NCBI RefSeq assembly: GCF_030936135.1 | Contig: NC_082617.1 | Span: forward strand, 2,848,001-2,912,000 | Length of the DNA stretch: 64,000 bases | From: Gavia stellata | Taxonomy: Eukaryota; Chordata; Aves; Gaviiformes; Gaviidae | Reading direction: 5' to 3' | Shown: piece by piece, positions 35,184 to 46,040 of the stretch | How the letters are laid out: the number at the start of each line of letters is the position of its first letter | Position numbering within the stretch: position 1 is the stretch's first letter | The notes under the pieces: model-generated | What the model saw: only the letters and a program-made list of their open reading frames with translations | What the model was told of the DNA's origin: nothing | Database searches by the model: none | Made by a program: the position numbers and the translations under genes

Positions 35184-35349
35184 ATGTCGGTGTCGCACAG
35201 CTCCAGGCTGAACAAGCTGGTGCGGGAGCAGTACGTGAGGCTGCCCCAGGATGGGTTGGTGCAGGTCACCTATGTCTGGATCGACGGCAGCGGCGAGGGC
35301 GTGCGCTGCAAGAGCAGGACCCTCGACACGGAGCCCAAGAGCATCGAAG
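35184..35349 (+). CDS. Glutamine synthetase coding exon 1 (exon 2 of gene)
   Basis: Starts 10 bases after the acceptor at 35173, with the ATG in good context (GTCGCCATGT). Encodes residues 1-55 plus the first base of codon 56 and ends at donor GAAG|GTAAGA. It includes the N-terminal degron region: K11 is kept, and residue 14 is R instead of K. Confidence 0.95.
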
Positions 35350-38300
35350 GTAAGACCGCTGCTTCTCCCTGGAGATGACGGTTGGTGTGGTGGAGGGCCC
35401 CGAGCATCACCGGGGAAAAGTTCTGGGGTGCTTTGGGTGGTGGGAGTTGGCAGTTGCTCTCCCCGTGGAGAGGTTGCATGGTGCCTGTGATACCTGCTGC
35501 AGTTGTCTCGTGGGGTTATACCAAGCGGCAGGGCAAATATCTGGCCTGCGTCGCTGCGGTTTGCTTAATCTGTAATCTCTGTCATTAGCACTGGGTGGGA
35601 AGGGGAGGACGAGATCCTCGCCCCTTTCCACTGGGCAAACAGGCGTGGAGACATGTTGGCATCCGGATGGGGTTTGGCGGAGGGAGGTGAAGCAGCTGGG
35701 TCTGATCCTGCCTGTGCCCCAATGTGCTGGGGGGGTGAACTCACTGATGCTCAGGGAGCACGGCTGGGCTCCAGGGACATGCAAGAAAACCTTTGTGGCC
35801 ATCGTCCCGTGGCACTCAGTGCCCTCTGGGCACCCCATCCCTGATCTAAGCCACCAGCACTCGGCATGATCCATATGAGAGAGAGCTTTTCCCAATCCCA
35901 CTCCCCCCTCTGCCCCCCTCCTGCCTCGCAGATGTCCCTGAGTGGAATTTCGACGGCTCCAGCACGGCGCAGGCGGAGGGCTCCAACAGCGACATGTTCC
36001 TGGTGCCTGTCCGCATGTTCAGGGACCCTTTTTGCCTGGACCCCAACAAGCTGGTGCTCTGCGAAGTGCTGAAGTACAACAGGAAACCCGCAGGTGAGCA
36101 CCTCCGGCGTGCACCCTCCAGCTCCCGAGGATCACCCCCTTATTGTTTAGGGTGCTATCTCTCTGAGGGGCCGCTTGCTCTGGACCACTGGCACCGGGGA
36201 GCAGCTCAGCAGCGAGCGCTTGGCCCGAGGCTCCGAAATTCAAGTGCTGGTGGCGGCGGTTGTTTGCAGGAACCTGTTTTAGTGGCGCAGGGTGAGGAGA
36301 AGAGCAGCGAGACGTGGAGCTCGCGGTGCTCGCCAGCTTGAGTGTGCCAAAGGCGTCACCCAGTTTTTGAGCCCGAGTGCACTCAGCCCCCGGGGCTGCG
36401 GGGTAATCACGGGGGAGCTGGAGCTGGAAGCGGCAGGGGTTTTAATGTTCCGGGTTCGTGGCCGCTCTCCTCGTTGATGGGCAGCTGCGGAAAAGAAGGG
36501 AGAAGGTGCTGGGGCAGCGCAGGCTCGGGGTGTCCTTTTGCAAGCAGCCCCGGAGCATGCCTGCGCTCGGTCTTGCTGCTGCAGGCAGAAGTCTGCAGTC
36601 CCGGTGTCTGTCCTGTCCGTCTGATAAAGCCCCAGACAGAGGAGGGGGAGCCGGTTTGCAGGGACACACCGAGGGCCTCCCGGAGGGGTTCTTTGCCGGC
36701 AAATAACTGGTTATTTGCCAGTAAAGCGGGGCCACGTCCCCGCTGGGTGTGGGGGGGAGGGATGTGGCATCTGTGGGGTGATGCGCACATCTGCCTGGGA
36801 GAGGAGAGGCTGCGGGCAGTGATGGTGAAAGACAGAGCTGGTTCCTCTTCCTACAGCGTCGTGCCTTTCAGCCGCAGGGGAAGTGTCTTGGTTGAGATTC
36901 CTGCCCAGCAGCTCCTCCGCCAAAGCAATTTGTAACGAGAGCCCCTGGCCCTGGAGCTCCGGGGGCTGGAGCTGGGGCAGAGAGCTCAGCCCAGAGCCCT
37001 GTGACACCCCGCAGGCGAGCGGGGTGCACCCTCCGGCTCTTCCCAGGGTGGGTCTCTGTGGATGTTAAGGGCTGTGTGGGCTCCAGGGAGGAACTGCCTT
37101 CCCCGCTCCTGCCATCAGTGCAAGGGAGATGTCACTGCTCCTCTCCAGCCCCACGCCCTGGGCTTTGTGTCGTAGCTGCTCTGTGGTCTTTTATTGCAAT
37201 TTAAAGGTAGAATTTGCTGCCTGTCCCTGCGACAACAGTTTTTCAGCCCTGCTGTTTCGGTCCAAACTCTCACTCCCCTTGCCTGGCACGCTGTCCCACG
37301 TCAGGATGGTTCTTTGATGTCGGTATCTTCCTGGCAAAGCCCCGGCTGCCCTGAGCACCCCTGCCACCACAAAGGGCCAAGACAGGGCCAGCCAGCCTGG
37401 ATGCTAACCAAAAACATGGAGCAGGAAAAAGACAAGGATAATTAAGCTAAGGCTGGTAGAAAGAGGATGGGGGTGAAGTAGTGATGGGAGATGTATAGTC
37501 CCTGTTCCCAGATCTGCTGGACGCCTGTAGGACGGGGCTGGTGTGTGGCTCCTGGTCTCTCAGTGTGTAAGAGGAGGATGTTCATGGACCTTCAGTGGCG
37601 GTTTGGGGAGTAGGCTAATTAAACCTCCTTGGCCTGTGGCCTGATGCTGTGGCGGTGGAATAGCTCTGGAAGGAGGAAACTGGTGAGCAGAGAGCATGGC
37701 AGAAAGGGGGAATCCGCTCACCGGTTTCCTTAAGGCTTCTGTGGGAAGCGCTTGGCAGTGGTGGAGTCGCGACCTCTGAGTGGGAGGGAGCGGAGCGTGG
37801 CGGGCGCCTGCCCATGGCGTGGGTCTAACCCAGACCTCTCTGCTCCCAGAGACCAACCTGAGACACACGTGCAAGAAAGTCATGGACTTGGTTAAGGACA
37901 GCCACCCCTGGTTTGGGATGGAGCAGGAGTACACGCTGCTGGGCATCAACGGCCACCCCTACGGCTGGCCCGACAACGGCTTCCCCGGCCCGCAGGGTAA
38001 GTGCTCCCACCCTTCCCCAACCCAAGTGCTCCCCTCAGCTCTCACCCCGCGCTCGGGGGGTGCTGCCCGCTAGCAGGCATCCCATCGCTGACCTTGGGCA
38101 GGGCACAGCTTTCCCATCGTGCCTGACACTGGGCAGGAGCTGGGATGAGGTCAGGAGCTGTTTGCCGAGAGCACCGGGTGCCCCGCGACTCACGTGAGCT
38201 GGCCGGCAGCGCCGCTCCCGCCAGCCCCCAGTTGCACAAACAGCTCAGCTGCACTGACTTGTTTGGCAAGGGCTGGAGAACTCAGCTGGAAAAACCTCTT

Positions 38301-41008
38301 CCCTGTGGCTGTTCGGGAAAGGGCCAGCACATCGTGCCCTCCTGCAGCAGGGAGCGAGCCCCAGCGCCTCCGCTGCCTCCTGGGAGAGGGCCAGGGGTTT
38401 CCCAACCTGATTTAATCAGCCTCTTGTGGGGACCGCCTGCTTTCAACATCTCCCTTCCCCCAGGCGGGAAGAAGATAATTCGTCTGACCTGCTTGAATGA
38501 GGAAGAGCCATGGCAAGTTGAATTTTCTAGCCATGAACAATGTTGGCTGTTGTCAGAACGATCTCGGACACTTGACGTGCTCCCAGGGTTAGCGAGGTGC
38601 TGCGGGGCAGGCCAAGCCAAGCTAAGCTTTCCTTATCTCCAGGCCACCTCCCAGTTGATGTGTGACAAGTCCTGTTTAACTGCCTAGATAAGGCTGAGGT
38701 TGCACAGATGAATTGCTCAGGCTGCTGGTCCTGGAGCAGGGGTCGGTGGCTCGATGCACTGTGGAAGGCAGCACCATTTAATTCCCATAAATCCTCTGCA
38801 GATGATGGCTGGTACCTGGGAGTGGTGGGATTACACTGCAGTGCTGTTGTTGCTCCCAAAAGCTTTACTTGGGTGGTGACTCCTCTTTCCTTTCCAGGCC
38901 CCTATTACTGCGGGGTTGGAGCAGATAAAGTGTATGGGCGTGATATTGTGGAGTCCCACTACAAGGCATGTCTCTACGCGGGGGTGAAGATCTGTGGCAC
39001 CAATGCAGAGGTGATGCCCTCCCAGGTACGTGCGGACGGCCCTGCGCAGCCCCTGTTTCCAGTGATGGATATGAGTTGGTGTGAGGCTGGACTAACCCAG
39101 CAACTCCCAGCTCCTCCGGGATGCCAAATCCCGCGACTCGCTGCATGGGTTTTGTCTAGATAGGAGCAGTTGCACTGCTAGGATGAAAATGCGCACGTTT
39201 CATTTTCTCCTAATTCACTCTGGTGTGCAAATCCCTGTTTTTTGGGGCAGGCAAGCGAAATCGCCGCTAAGCCAAATGGCAAGTGAGCTCCTTGCACAGC
39301 TCAGCCTGAGTTCTGGCAGCCTGTGCAGAGCCGGGTGCTCCCGTGTGCTTTCCTTCCTCCACGAAGCAGGGATGCAGGGGATAGTGGGAGCCGGGACGGG
39401 CTGCAGGAGCAGCATGTGGAGCATTGGGTCTCTGTGTCCTGCTCCCCTACCCTGGGAGCCGGGACGCACAGGTGGGACATGGCCTTGGGAAGCAGTTGGG
39501 GCGGATTTGGGTTTATTTAGGAGTTAGCCGGAGGGAGTCCCTGATTGCATTAGGCGGGTGGCCAGACTGACCGACTGCGATTTGGCCCTGCAGCTGCGAA
39601 TCGCTGACTCTCTTGCTGCTGATGTGGCGGAGATAAGCAGGGGGCTTATCTGCAGTGTAGCTGAGGCAGGACTTTTAACGACCCTGCTGTTTGCCCTGAC
39701 TTTTTCAGGGTCCTTCTTGGCTGCTTTCTGCATCCTGAGCTCGCTCTCGGCCAGGCCATGCCAGCAGCCATAAATGCGTCACCCCCTGCTTAGTCACCAT
39801 GGGTGGCGCAACCCCTGCTCCGGCCGGGGAGGGAGCAGCCCGGGAAGGACTAACAGGCTCCTCGTTAGTCCCGTGCCCTGTTTGCAGTGTGGGTTGGGTG
39901 ATCCAGCACACCAGCAGCTCCAGCACCAGCCTTGAAAGCAGGCATGGTGCTTACTTACCTCTGTTTTGATTAAAAACCCTCTGATTTGCTCTATTTAGTC
40001 ATGAGCAGTTTATTCCCATTTTTCTGCATGCCAGAGCTGTCTTGTTGCTTAACTCAATGCTCCTCATCCTCATTGCTGATTCCCAAGGGGTAGAGCTCAG
40101 CCCTACGCCAGGCTGGCAGCCCTCGCTGGGGGGTGGCAGGGATGTGATGACTGGGGAGGCACAAACCTACCCATCCTCACCGGTGCATCCACTCGCCCCT
40201 TCCAGTGGGAATTCCAGGTGGGCCCATGCGAAGGCATCGAGATGGGGGATCATCTCTGGATGGCTCGGTTCATCCTCCACCGCGTCTGCGAGGACTTTGG
40301 GGTTGTGGCCACTCTGGACCCCAAACCGATGACCGGCAACTGGAACGGCGCCGGGTGTCACACCAACTACAGCACCGAGGAGATGCGGAGAGAAGGGGGT
40401 CTTAAGTGAGTTCTCGGGGGGTCCCTGGGATGTACCCAGGCGGTTTGGGGTGTCTTTGGCTGTGTGGCAGCTGCCGGTAGCATGTGTATCTGGGTACCTG
40501 AGTGGCTGCACCAGGCAGGGCTGGGGTTGTCCCAGCTCATTTTATTTTAAAAGCAGCTGGTCATATGAGAGTGTCCCCTGGGCTGTCCTCGTCCCTGCAC
40601 AGGAGGGGGTGACAGCCTTCCTGGCCATGGGAACACCCCCCAGCTGGACCTACTGACAAACCCAACCCTGGTCTCCTCTCCCACAGACACATCGAAGCCG
40701 CCATCGAGAAGCTGAGCAAGAGGCACGACTACCACATCTGCGTCTACGACCCGCGGGGTGGCAGGGACAACTCCCGGCGGCTCACCGGCCACCACGAGAC
40801 CTCCAACATCTTTGAGTTCTCCGCCGGCGTGGCCAACCGAGGCGCCAGCATCCGCATCCCGCGCCAGGTCGGCCAAGACGGCTATGGCTACTTCGAGGAT
40901 CGGCGGCCGGCAGCCAACTGCGACCCCTACGCGGTCACGGAGGCCATCATGAGGACAACGGTGCTCAACGAGACCGGGGTGGAGACCAAGGACTATGCTG
41001 ACCACTGA
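35184..41008 (+). CDS. Glutamine synthetase, complete gene (six coding exons)
   Basis: Encodes a 374-residue type II glutamine synthetase, which makes glutamine from glutamate, ammonia and ATP as a homodecamer. Coding exons: 35184-35349, 35932-36093, 37850-37996, 38898-39025, 40206-40405 and 40687-41008, with all GT/AG junctions and phases joining in frame. Active-site residues are all present at human GLUL positions: E134, E136, E196, E203, N248, H253, R299, R319, R324, E338, R340 and R341. Human GLUL has 373 residues and the same intron positions. Compared with the classical bird and mammal GLUL as I remember them, this protein is clearly more diverged: the N-terminus begins [16 protein letters not shown], the C-terminus ends KDYADH instead of a YKN ending, and there are many internal changes. 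Together with its position near ARRDC1, I infer a second glutamine synthetase paralogue rather than canonical GLUL. The function should still be catalytic. In bird liver, glutamine synthetase works in mitochondria for uric acid synthesis; whether this copy does is unknown. Confidence 0.95.
35932..36093 (+). CDS. Glutamine synthetase coding exon 2
   Basis: Acceptor CCTCGCAG at 35931, donor GCAG|GTGAGC at 36093. Residues 56-109 plus one base. Carries the conserved [10 protein letters not shown] and EGSNSDM beta-grasp motifs and NKLVLCEV. The exon length of 162 bases keeps phase 1 on both sides. Confidence 0.95.
36094..37849 (+). other. Glutamine synthetase intron after coding exon 2
   Basis: A 1,756-base intron. 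No nested gene, transposon or structured RNA was recognised in it. Confidence 0.8.
37850..37996 (+). CDS. Glutamine synthetase coding exon 3
   Basis: Acceptor TGCTCCCAG at 37849, donor CAGG|GTAAGT at 37996. Residues 110-158 plus one base. Contains [10 protein letters not shown] with the metal ligands E134 and E136, and the start of the GFPGPQG(PYYCG) motif completed by the next exon. Preceded by the longest intron of the gene after exon 1 (1,756 bases). Confidence 0.95.
37997..38897 (+). other. Glutamine synthetase intron after coding exon 3
   Basis: A 901-base intron with no recognisable content of its own. Confidence 0.8.
38898..39025 (+). CDS. Glutamine synthetase coding exon 4
   Basis: Acceptor CTTTCCAG at 38897, donor CCCAG|GTACGT at 39025. 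Residues 159-201. Contains [16 protein letters not shown] and GTNAEVMP with the catalytic E196. Confidence 0.95.
39026..40205 (+). other. Glutamine synthetase intron after coding exon 4
   Basis: A 1,180-base intron, low in repeats. Nothing else identified. Confidence 0.8.
40206..40405 (+). CDS. Glutamine synthetase coding exon 5
   Basis: Acceptor CCCTTCCAG at 40205, donor CTTAA|GTGAGT at 40405. Residues 202-267 plus two bases. Contains [10 protein letters not shown] (E203), the [13 protein letters not shown] stretch and the ATP/glutamate loop [10 protein letters not shown] (N248, H253). Confidence 0.95.
40687..41008 (+). CDS. Glutamine synthetase coding exon 6 (last)
   Basis: Acceptor CTCCCACAG at 40686, stop TGA at 41006-41008. 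Residues 268-374. Contains [12 protein letters not shown] (R299), [13 protein letters not shown] (R319, R324) and [14 protein letters not shown] (E338, R340, R341). The last nine residues diverge from the usual vertebrate ending. Confidence 0.95.
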
Positions 41009-41381
41009 GGCTGCGGGGTGGGTGGAGGTTTTCGTTTCTACACTAGCTTCTCACCTGGGATTTGTGCCCATGCGGTGTCCTCGGCTGCCAGTTCAGACTC
41101 TTTAGGAACCTCGCTTCTGGTTTTGTGAAATGTCGCCTTAGAAATATATATATTTTATGGTAAGAGGGAGGGGCCCAACCTATTTTCTCAACCACTTGGT
41201 TTCTGGTTCCTGGTTTTAGGTTGTATGTGGGGAGTTTTTTTTAAAACTTGGATCGAATTTTTTTCCGATGGACTTTACACTGTGATGTATATAGATCTCT
41301 ACGTGGAAGCTGCAGCTGCTGCTGTTTGCACCTGGGGAGGGCGGGTGCTTTTTTTGCATATCTCTGTTGCAAGGAAATTAT

Positions 41382-41387
41382 AATAAA
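41382..41387 (+). terminator. Proximal poly(A) signal of glutamine synthetase
   Basis: AATAAA 374 bases after the stop codon, in an AT-rich stretch. It would give a short mRNA. Confidence 0.6.
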
Positions 41388-42397
41388 TAATTTTCCTGGC
41401 TGCGTGGCAGCTGGGTTATGCTGCAGCAGGTGCATTTTTCTGTAGCTCCTAGAGCTCCATGGAGGATTTAATTTGGGTCTTGCTGATGGATTTCAGCCAC
41501 TGAGCAGCCTGCACCAGCCCTGGGCGGGGGCTGGAGGAGTGAAGATGCTGGAGGATCCTTGGGGCAGGTGCCGGGAGCTGCCTTGCCCCATTTGCCAGTG
41601 GCCGAAAGGCCATTTCCCTCTATCGTGATCCCCTGAAAGGCAAACAGAGCGACACAGCCTGAGCAAACAGCGGCTGGGGCAGCAGCTGGCGGGCGTTTAC
41701 ACAGGGCATGCGCCGCTGAGTCAGCAAAGTTGGGCCGCCACTGGGCACAGCGAGTGGCAGCCCTCCCCTCCGGGGATGCCTTTGGGTGAGGGAGGGGAGC
41801 CTGGGGACATCCCCCTGCTGCACCCCAGGGCGATGCCCTGCTGAACCGCAGGGACACAGTGCAGCTCCCTGGCTTGGAGTCTCTTTACAAGGTGGGGTTC
41901 ATAGATTATATTCACGGAGCAAAACCCCCAGGTGGGGACATATCCATGTAGATGGGGTGTCAACGGCGTCTCTAATGGCCAGACCCTTGGGGTCCCTCCA
42001 TGCTGCATGTGGGGAGCAGTTGGAGGCAAGCACAGGGGACAGCTCTCCGGTCCCAGGGACACCGTGAAAAGGCAGGTCAGGTCCTGGGACAGACCTGCAG
42101 GATGCGACCCAGCTGCACTCACCAAGGGGAGGGTTACCTGGAGGTGAGTGGTACCAGTAGCATGAACACAGGGGACATCATGCCCACGCCAGTGCAGCCA
42201 CAGGGATTTTGAAACTATTTTTACCTTTATCGTTGAATCCAACGCAGGTGACAAGCTGAAATGGAGGACCCCAAGTCCATCCTGCAGGTCATGGTGCTGC
42301 CAGGGGAGCGGGGAGCGAGGGCAGTGGCAGCCAGGGAGGTGGCCATGTCCCAGACCGCAAGCAGCCGGGAGCCCTGGGTGTCTCTGAGCTGTTCAAG

Positions 42398-42403
42398 AAT
42401 AAA
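42398..42403 (+). terminator. Possible middle poly(A) signal of glutamine synthetase
   Basis: AATAAA about 1.39 kb after the stop codon. Candidate only. Confidence 0.3.
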
Positions 42404-42581
42404 TGTAACCCGGTCCCCACCCTAAGAAGGACAAATTTTCCTTCCAGAAATTGCTGTTTGGGATGTTTTAACGTTTTTTATGAAAACCACAACGCTGTCT
42501 CATTTTCCTCTCATTTCTACGATGTCTTTAACGGGTAATTTGAGCACTGGGACAGTGACTGCTGGATGCAGTTGGAAAATC

Positions 42582-42587
42582 AATAAA
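42582..42587 (+). terminator. Distal poly(A) signal of glutamine synthetase
   Basis: AATAAA about 1.57 kb after the stop codon, followed by T/GT-rich sequence. Mammalian GLUL has short and long mRNAs through alternative poly(A) sites, and this spacing would allow the same here. Confidence 0.45.
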
Positions 42588-43230
42588 GAGCTAAATCTGG
42601 AGCAGGAAGACTGATGTTTGTTTCCCTGACTGTACCAGTGGCTTAAAGTCCTTCAGCTTTCATCATACTGTGCTGTACAGCCCTTGCTAAATTTGGGGAA
42701 TCGTGTGAATCCGCATTGCCAACACACAAACATCTGTGGCCGGACACAGCACCGTGGTACATCCAAACACTTTGTAGCTGTTCCTGGGTCTCACCCTGCG
42801 ATTCCCCTCTGACAGAGGACCCTCCTGGTCAGGGGAGGACAGTGAGGCTCCAGGGACTTGCCCAAAGCCACAGCCGGGGCTGTTCTCGGAGCTGGGATCA
42901 GTTCTGGCCACCGTTCGCTGGGGACGCTGCCTGCCGGTCCCCATGCGGCTGGAGCTGCTGTGTGCTTGGACACTTTCATGCTATCCTTTGCCGAAACACA
43001 GGTCGTATTGCTTGTACTTTTTGAGGTCAAAATGGGCCAAAAGCCCTATGTCAGGTCTTTTTGTTTTCCTGAAGCAGGAGTGATTCCCACCCCCGGGGCC
43101 TGCAGCACAGCCGAAAAAAGGACACCGGCAAATTCCCACGAGAGCTTTTCTTACAGTTTTGGCGTGCCTGAATTTTGGTGTGCCTGAATTTTGGTGTGCC
43201 TGCTGCTGTCAAAGGTGGGCTGTTGGGTTC
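42588..43230. other. Intergenic between glutamine synthetase and a CpG island
   Basis: No gene seen. A 16-bp unit (ttttggtgtgcctgaa) is repeated three times around 43155-43202. Confidence 0.5.
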
Positions 43231-43780
43231 AGCCGGCGGAGCAGGCGCTGGGGACGGAGCCAGCCCTCGGGCCCGGGCTTGAGGCCATGGCGGGGGGACG
43301 GTGTCCCCGTCCCCACCCAAGGGCTGGTCAGTGCCAGGAGGAGATGCGCCCAGCCTTGCCCGGTGCTCCGCGATGGATGGGTGGAAGCGGTGCTGGGCCC
43401 CCGCGTGCAATCAGTTATCCCGGGCTTTCCCGACGGGGCACCCCGAGGAGACTGGGCCGGGGGGGGATGACCCACCGCGCCCCCTCGCCGGGGCCGGGCC
43501 GCATCCTGCGCTGCCCGCGGGGCCGCCGCCTCCCGGGGCGGGGGAGCGGTGGGGGGGAGCGGCCGGCGGCGCTTCCCGGGGCTCTGCCGCCCTCCGCCGG
43601 CGCGGACGCCACCGGCAGAGAGCAGCGCCCGCCCGCAGCGCGGCGGCGGGGCCGGGCCGGGCCGGTGGTCCCGGGCTTGGCGCGGCCTCCCCCGGGCCTG
43701 TCTCGGGAGAGCGCGGAGGAGCTGCTTGACCCCAGCCTTGTTTCTGGGAGAGCGGCGGGCCGGCGGTGCCGGGAAGCTCT
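43231..43780. promoter_or_regulatory. CpG island without an assigned gene
   Basis: A dense CpG stretch comparable to the two gene promoters in this window. It has open frames on both strands (for example 43191-44285 on the plus strand) that look like GC-driven artefacts: low complexity, rich in R, P, G and A, no domain. It may be the promoter of an unrecognised or noncoding transcript. Confidence 0.5.
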
Positions 43781-46040
43781 TCAATGCAAGCTCCTTTTTT
43801 TGGGGCTCTGCCCCTGCCCACCCACCCCCAGGACCACCCTACAGCCTCGCCCGCTGGACAGACGCACCCGCCTTTACCATATCTTGCATCTCCACACAGG
43901 CACTCACAGATGGTGGCAAATAAATCCCCCTTTGGGCCCCGCACCCATCCCACCCTCGGCTGGAGGCACGGAGCTGGGTGCTGCCGAGGGCTGTGTTACC
44001 CCTCGGGGCGCACGACCCCTCGGGACGGTTGTTCCCGGGGCTGTGACCCAGCAGACGGACGAGTGGCTCCGGCAGACGGCTCGGGTGGGCTGCCAAGCTG
44101 GGACACACAAGGACCAGGCGGCCGCCGTGGTCCCTTCCTTTGCCTCCCACCACCGAGCACCCCGGGAAGATGCTGCAGAGAGGGACACCCAGGGTTGGCA
44201 AGCATCGGGCCCACCCTGTGATAGGGAGCGACAGCGCAGGGACTTGCAGGTTTCTCCATCTTCATACCTCTTTTCATCACTGTAAATTCCATTACTTTGA
44301 ATTCAGTCAAGGCCTTCAGGATTTTTTTTTCCAAGCCAGTTATAAAAAGGACATTAGAATTACAATTGTGGTCCTAACAATAGCATTACTCAAAGCCGCT
44401 GGCCAGAAATGGGGAGCTCTGGGTAGAATAAAGACCTAAACTAAAATGTCAATAATAACTTCTTTTTTCCCCGCCCTGTCTTCCAGCCTGCACAATCTGC
44501 TTGGGTCTCTCTATCTTAATGAACATTAAAATGGTTTCAAATTAGATCTATAGAAAATTGAATTTTTTTCCCTCGGAAGCTCAGTCTGGTCTTTAAAGGC
44601 CAGTGGTAATATTTTGGATTTGTGTAACAGCATCTTTGATCTCAAAGGCTCTCAGCTCGTAGAGAGACACGGCTCATTATCAGTCATTCGCTACTGTTGA
44701 AATGCAGCCGCAACTGGAGGGGGACAGGCAACACACAGCGGCACCCAACATGCCAGGAGAAGAGAGAGGGAGAGGTTTGGCCGGGGGGTGTTTGGTCCTG
44801 GCCCCCCACTAGCCCTGCACGGCTCTCCCGGACCGAGCCTCGCTCCCAGGGAGCCCGGCTGGCAGGCGGGTGGTCAACCTCCACCAGGCTGGTTCTGGGT
44901 TTGCATTCAGCTGCTTTCGGCTCAGTTTGGTCCCTAGAAGTATGGGAGGAGGGTAAAGAGCCCCAGCAGCCCAATCTTCACTCCAGGTGGGCTGTTTGGG
45001 GAGTCTCTGGGGACACCCCGGGTGACAGCAGTGTCTTGCTGAGAGGGTGATGCAGCCCAGAACCTGGCAATGCGCGATGGGTTTTCTCATCTATGTGACC
45101 AACCTGCTTGGCATTGCCGCTGCTGAAAACCCTCTCGACATCCGAGCATGGGGCTCGGTTGCAGGGATGCACGAGGAAGGGGTCACGTAGGCTGCCGGAG
45201 ACCTGCCACTCACTCCCTGCTGGGAAGATACAGCAATTAGACTTCCCAGGAAAGGTCACTACCATGGCAGGGCACTGGGAGCAGGCAGTCATTGACCTCA
45301 TCCACAAAACACGGGGGATTTAGTCTAGGGGGGGTAGATGGGCCCAGCAGCTGAAATTACACCTGCCACCTGCTTTACATCTGGATGATGCAACGCAGCG
45401 CGATCACGAGCAATGCGATGCCCTGTGACAGCACCCAGAGCTCCGGGGGTTGTTTGTGGGGGCACTGGGGACGGATGACTTCATGGTGAGTGGTTGGGGG
45501 GTATGTTGGGGCTTGCACCTGGGTGTAAGAGGAGCCAACGGGTCTGCCCTCCTGCTCCTGGGAGAGAAGGCAGCAGAGGCTGTAACGGTGCAGAGCAGAT
45601 CAGCCCCATGTCCCCATCAGTCCCCACAGGGCTCGTCTCAGCCACGCTGGGACGAGCAGAGAGTCCCCGGTGCCCTGGCGAGGAGGACGTGGCAGGGTCT
45701 GCCTTGGTGGTCCCTGCTGCAGTGGGGGCTGCTGCTTTTCATGGACAAGACTTTTTCATAGAGCAGTGCCATGAAGCCCACAGCAGCGGTTTGATGGTTG
45801 GCTTGAGAAAGGTCTGCAAAGAATCCGGCTCCCCCAGGTGTCCCTAGAGCTTCCACAAATTAGTCCTTAATGACCTGCAGCAGCCACCTCTGCTCACCCC
45901 AGCACCCCTCCTGAGCACCCAGTCCTAGTGATGGGTGAGCAGGGCCAGATAAGCTATCAAAAGCACCCTACCAGCTGCAGGCTGGGGGCTGCATGGGAGC
46001 TGGGTGGGGGACAGGAGCTGCACAGGGTGTCAGGGCACTA
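43781..46040. other. Intergenic, no supported gene
   Basis: Becomes AT-rich at 44270-44660, then GC-rich again. No exon or repeat recognised. Confidence 0.5.

Noticed and set aside
43191..44285. 364-codon plus-strand open frame
   Set aside because: CpG-island DNA has few stop codons. The product is low-complexity, and overlapping frames on the other strand are equally open.
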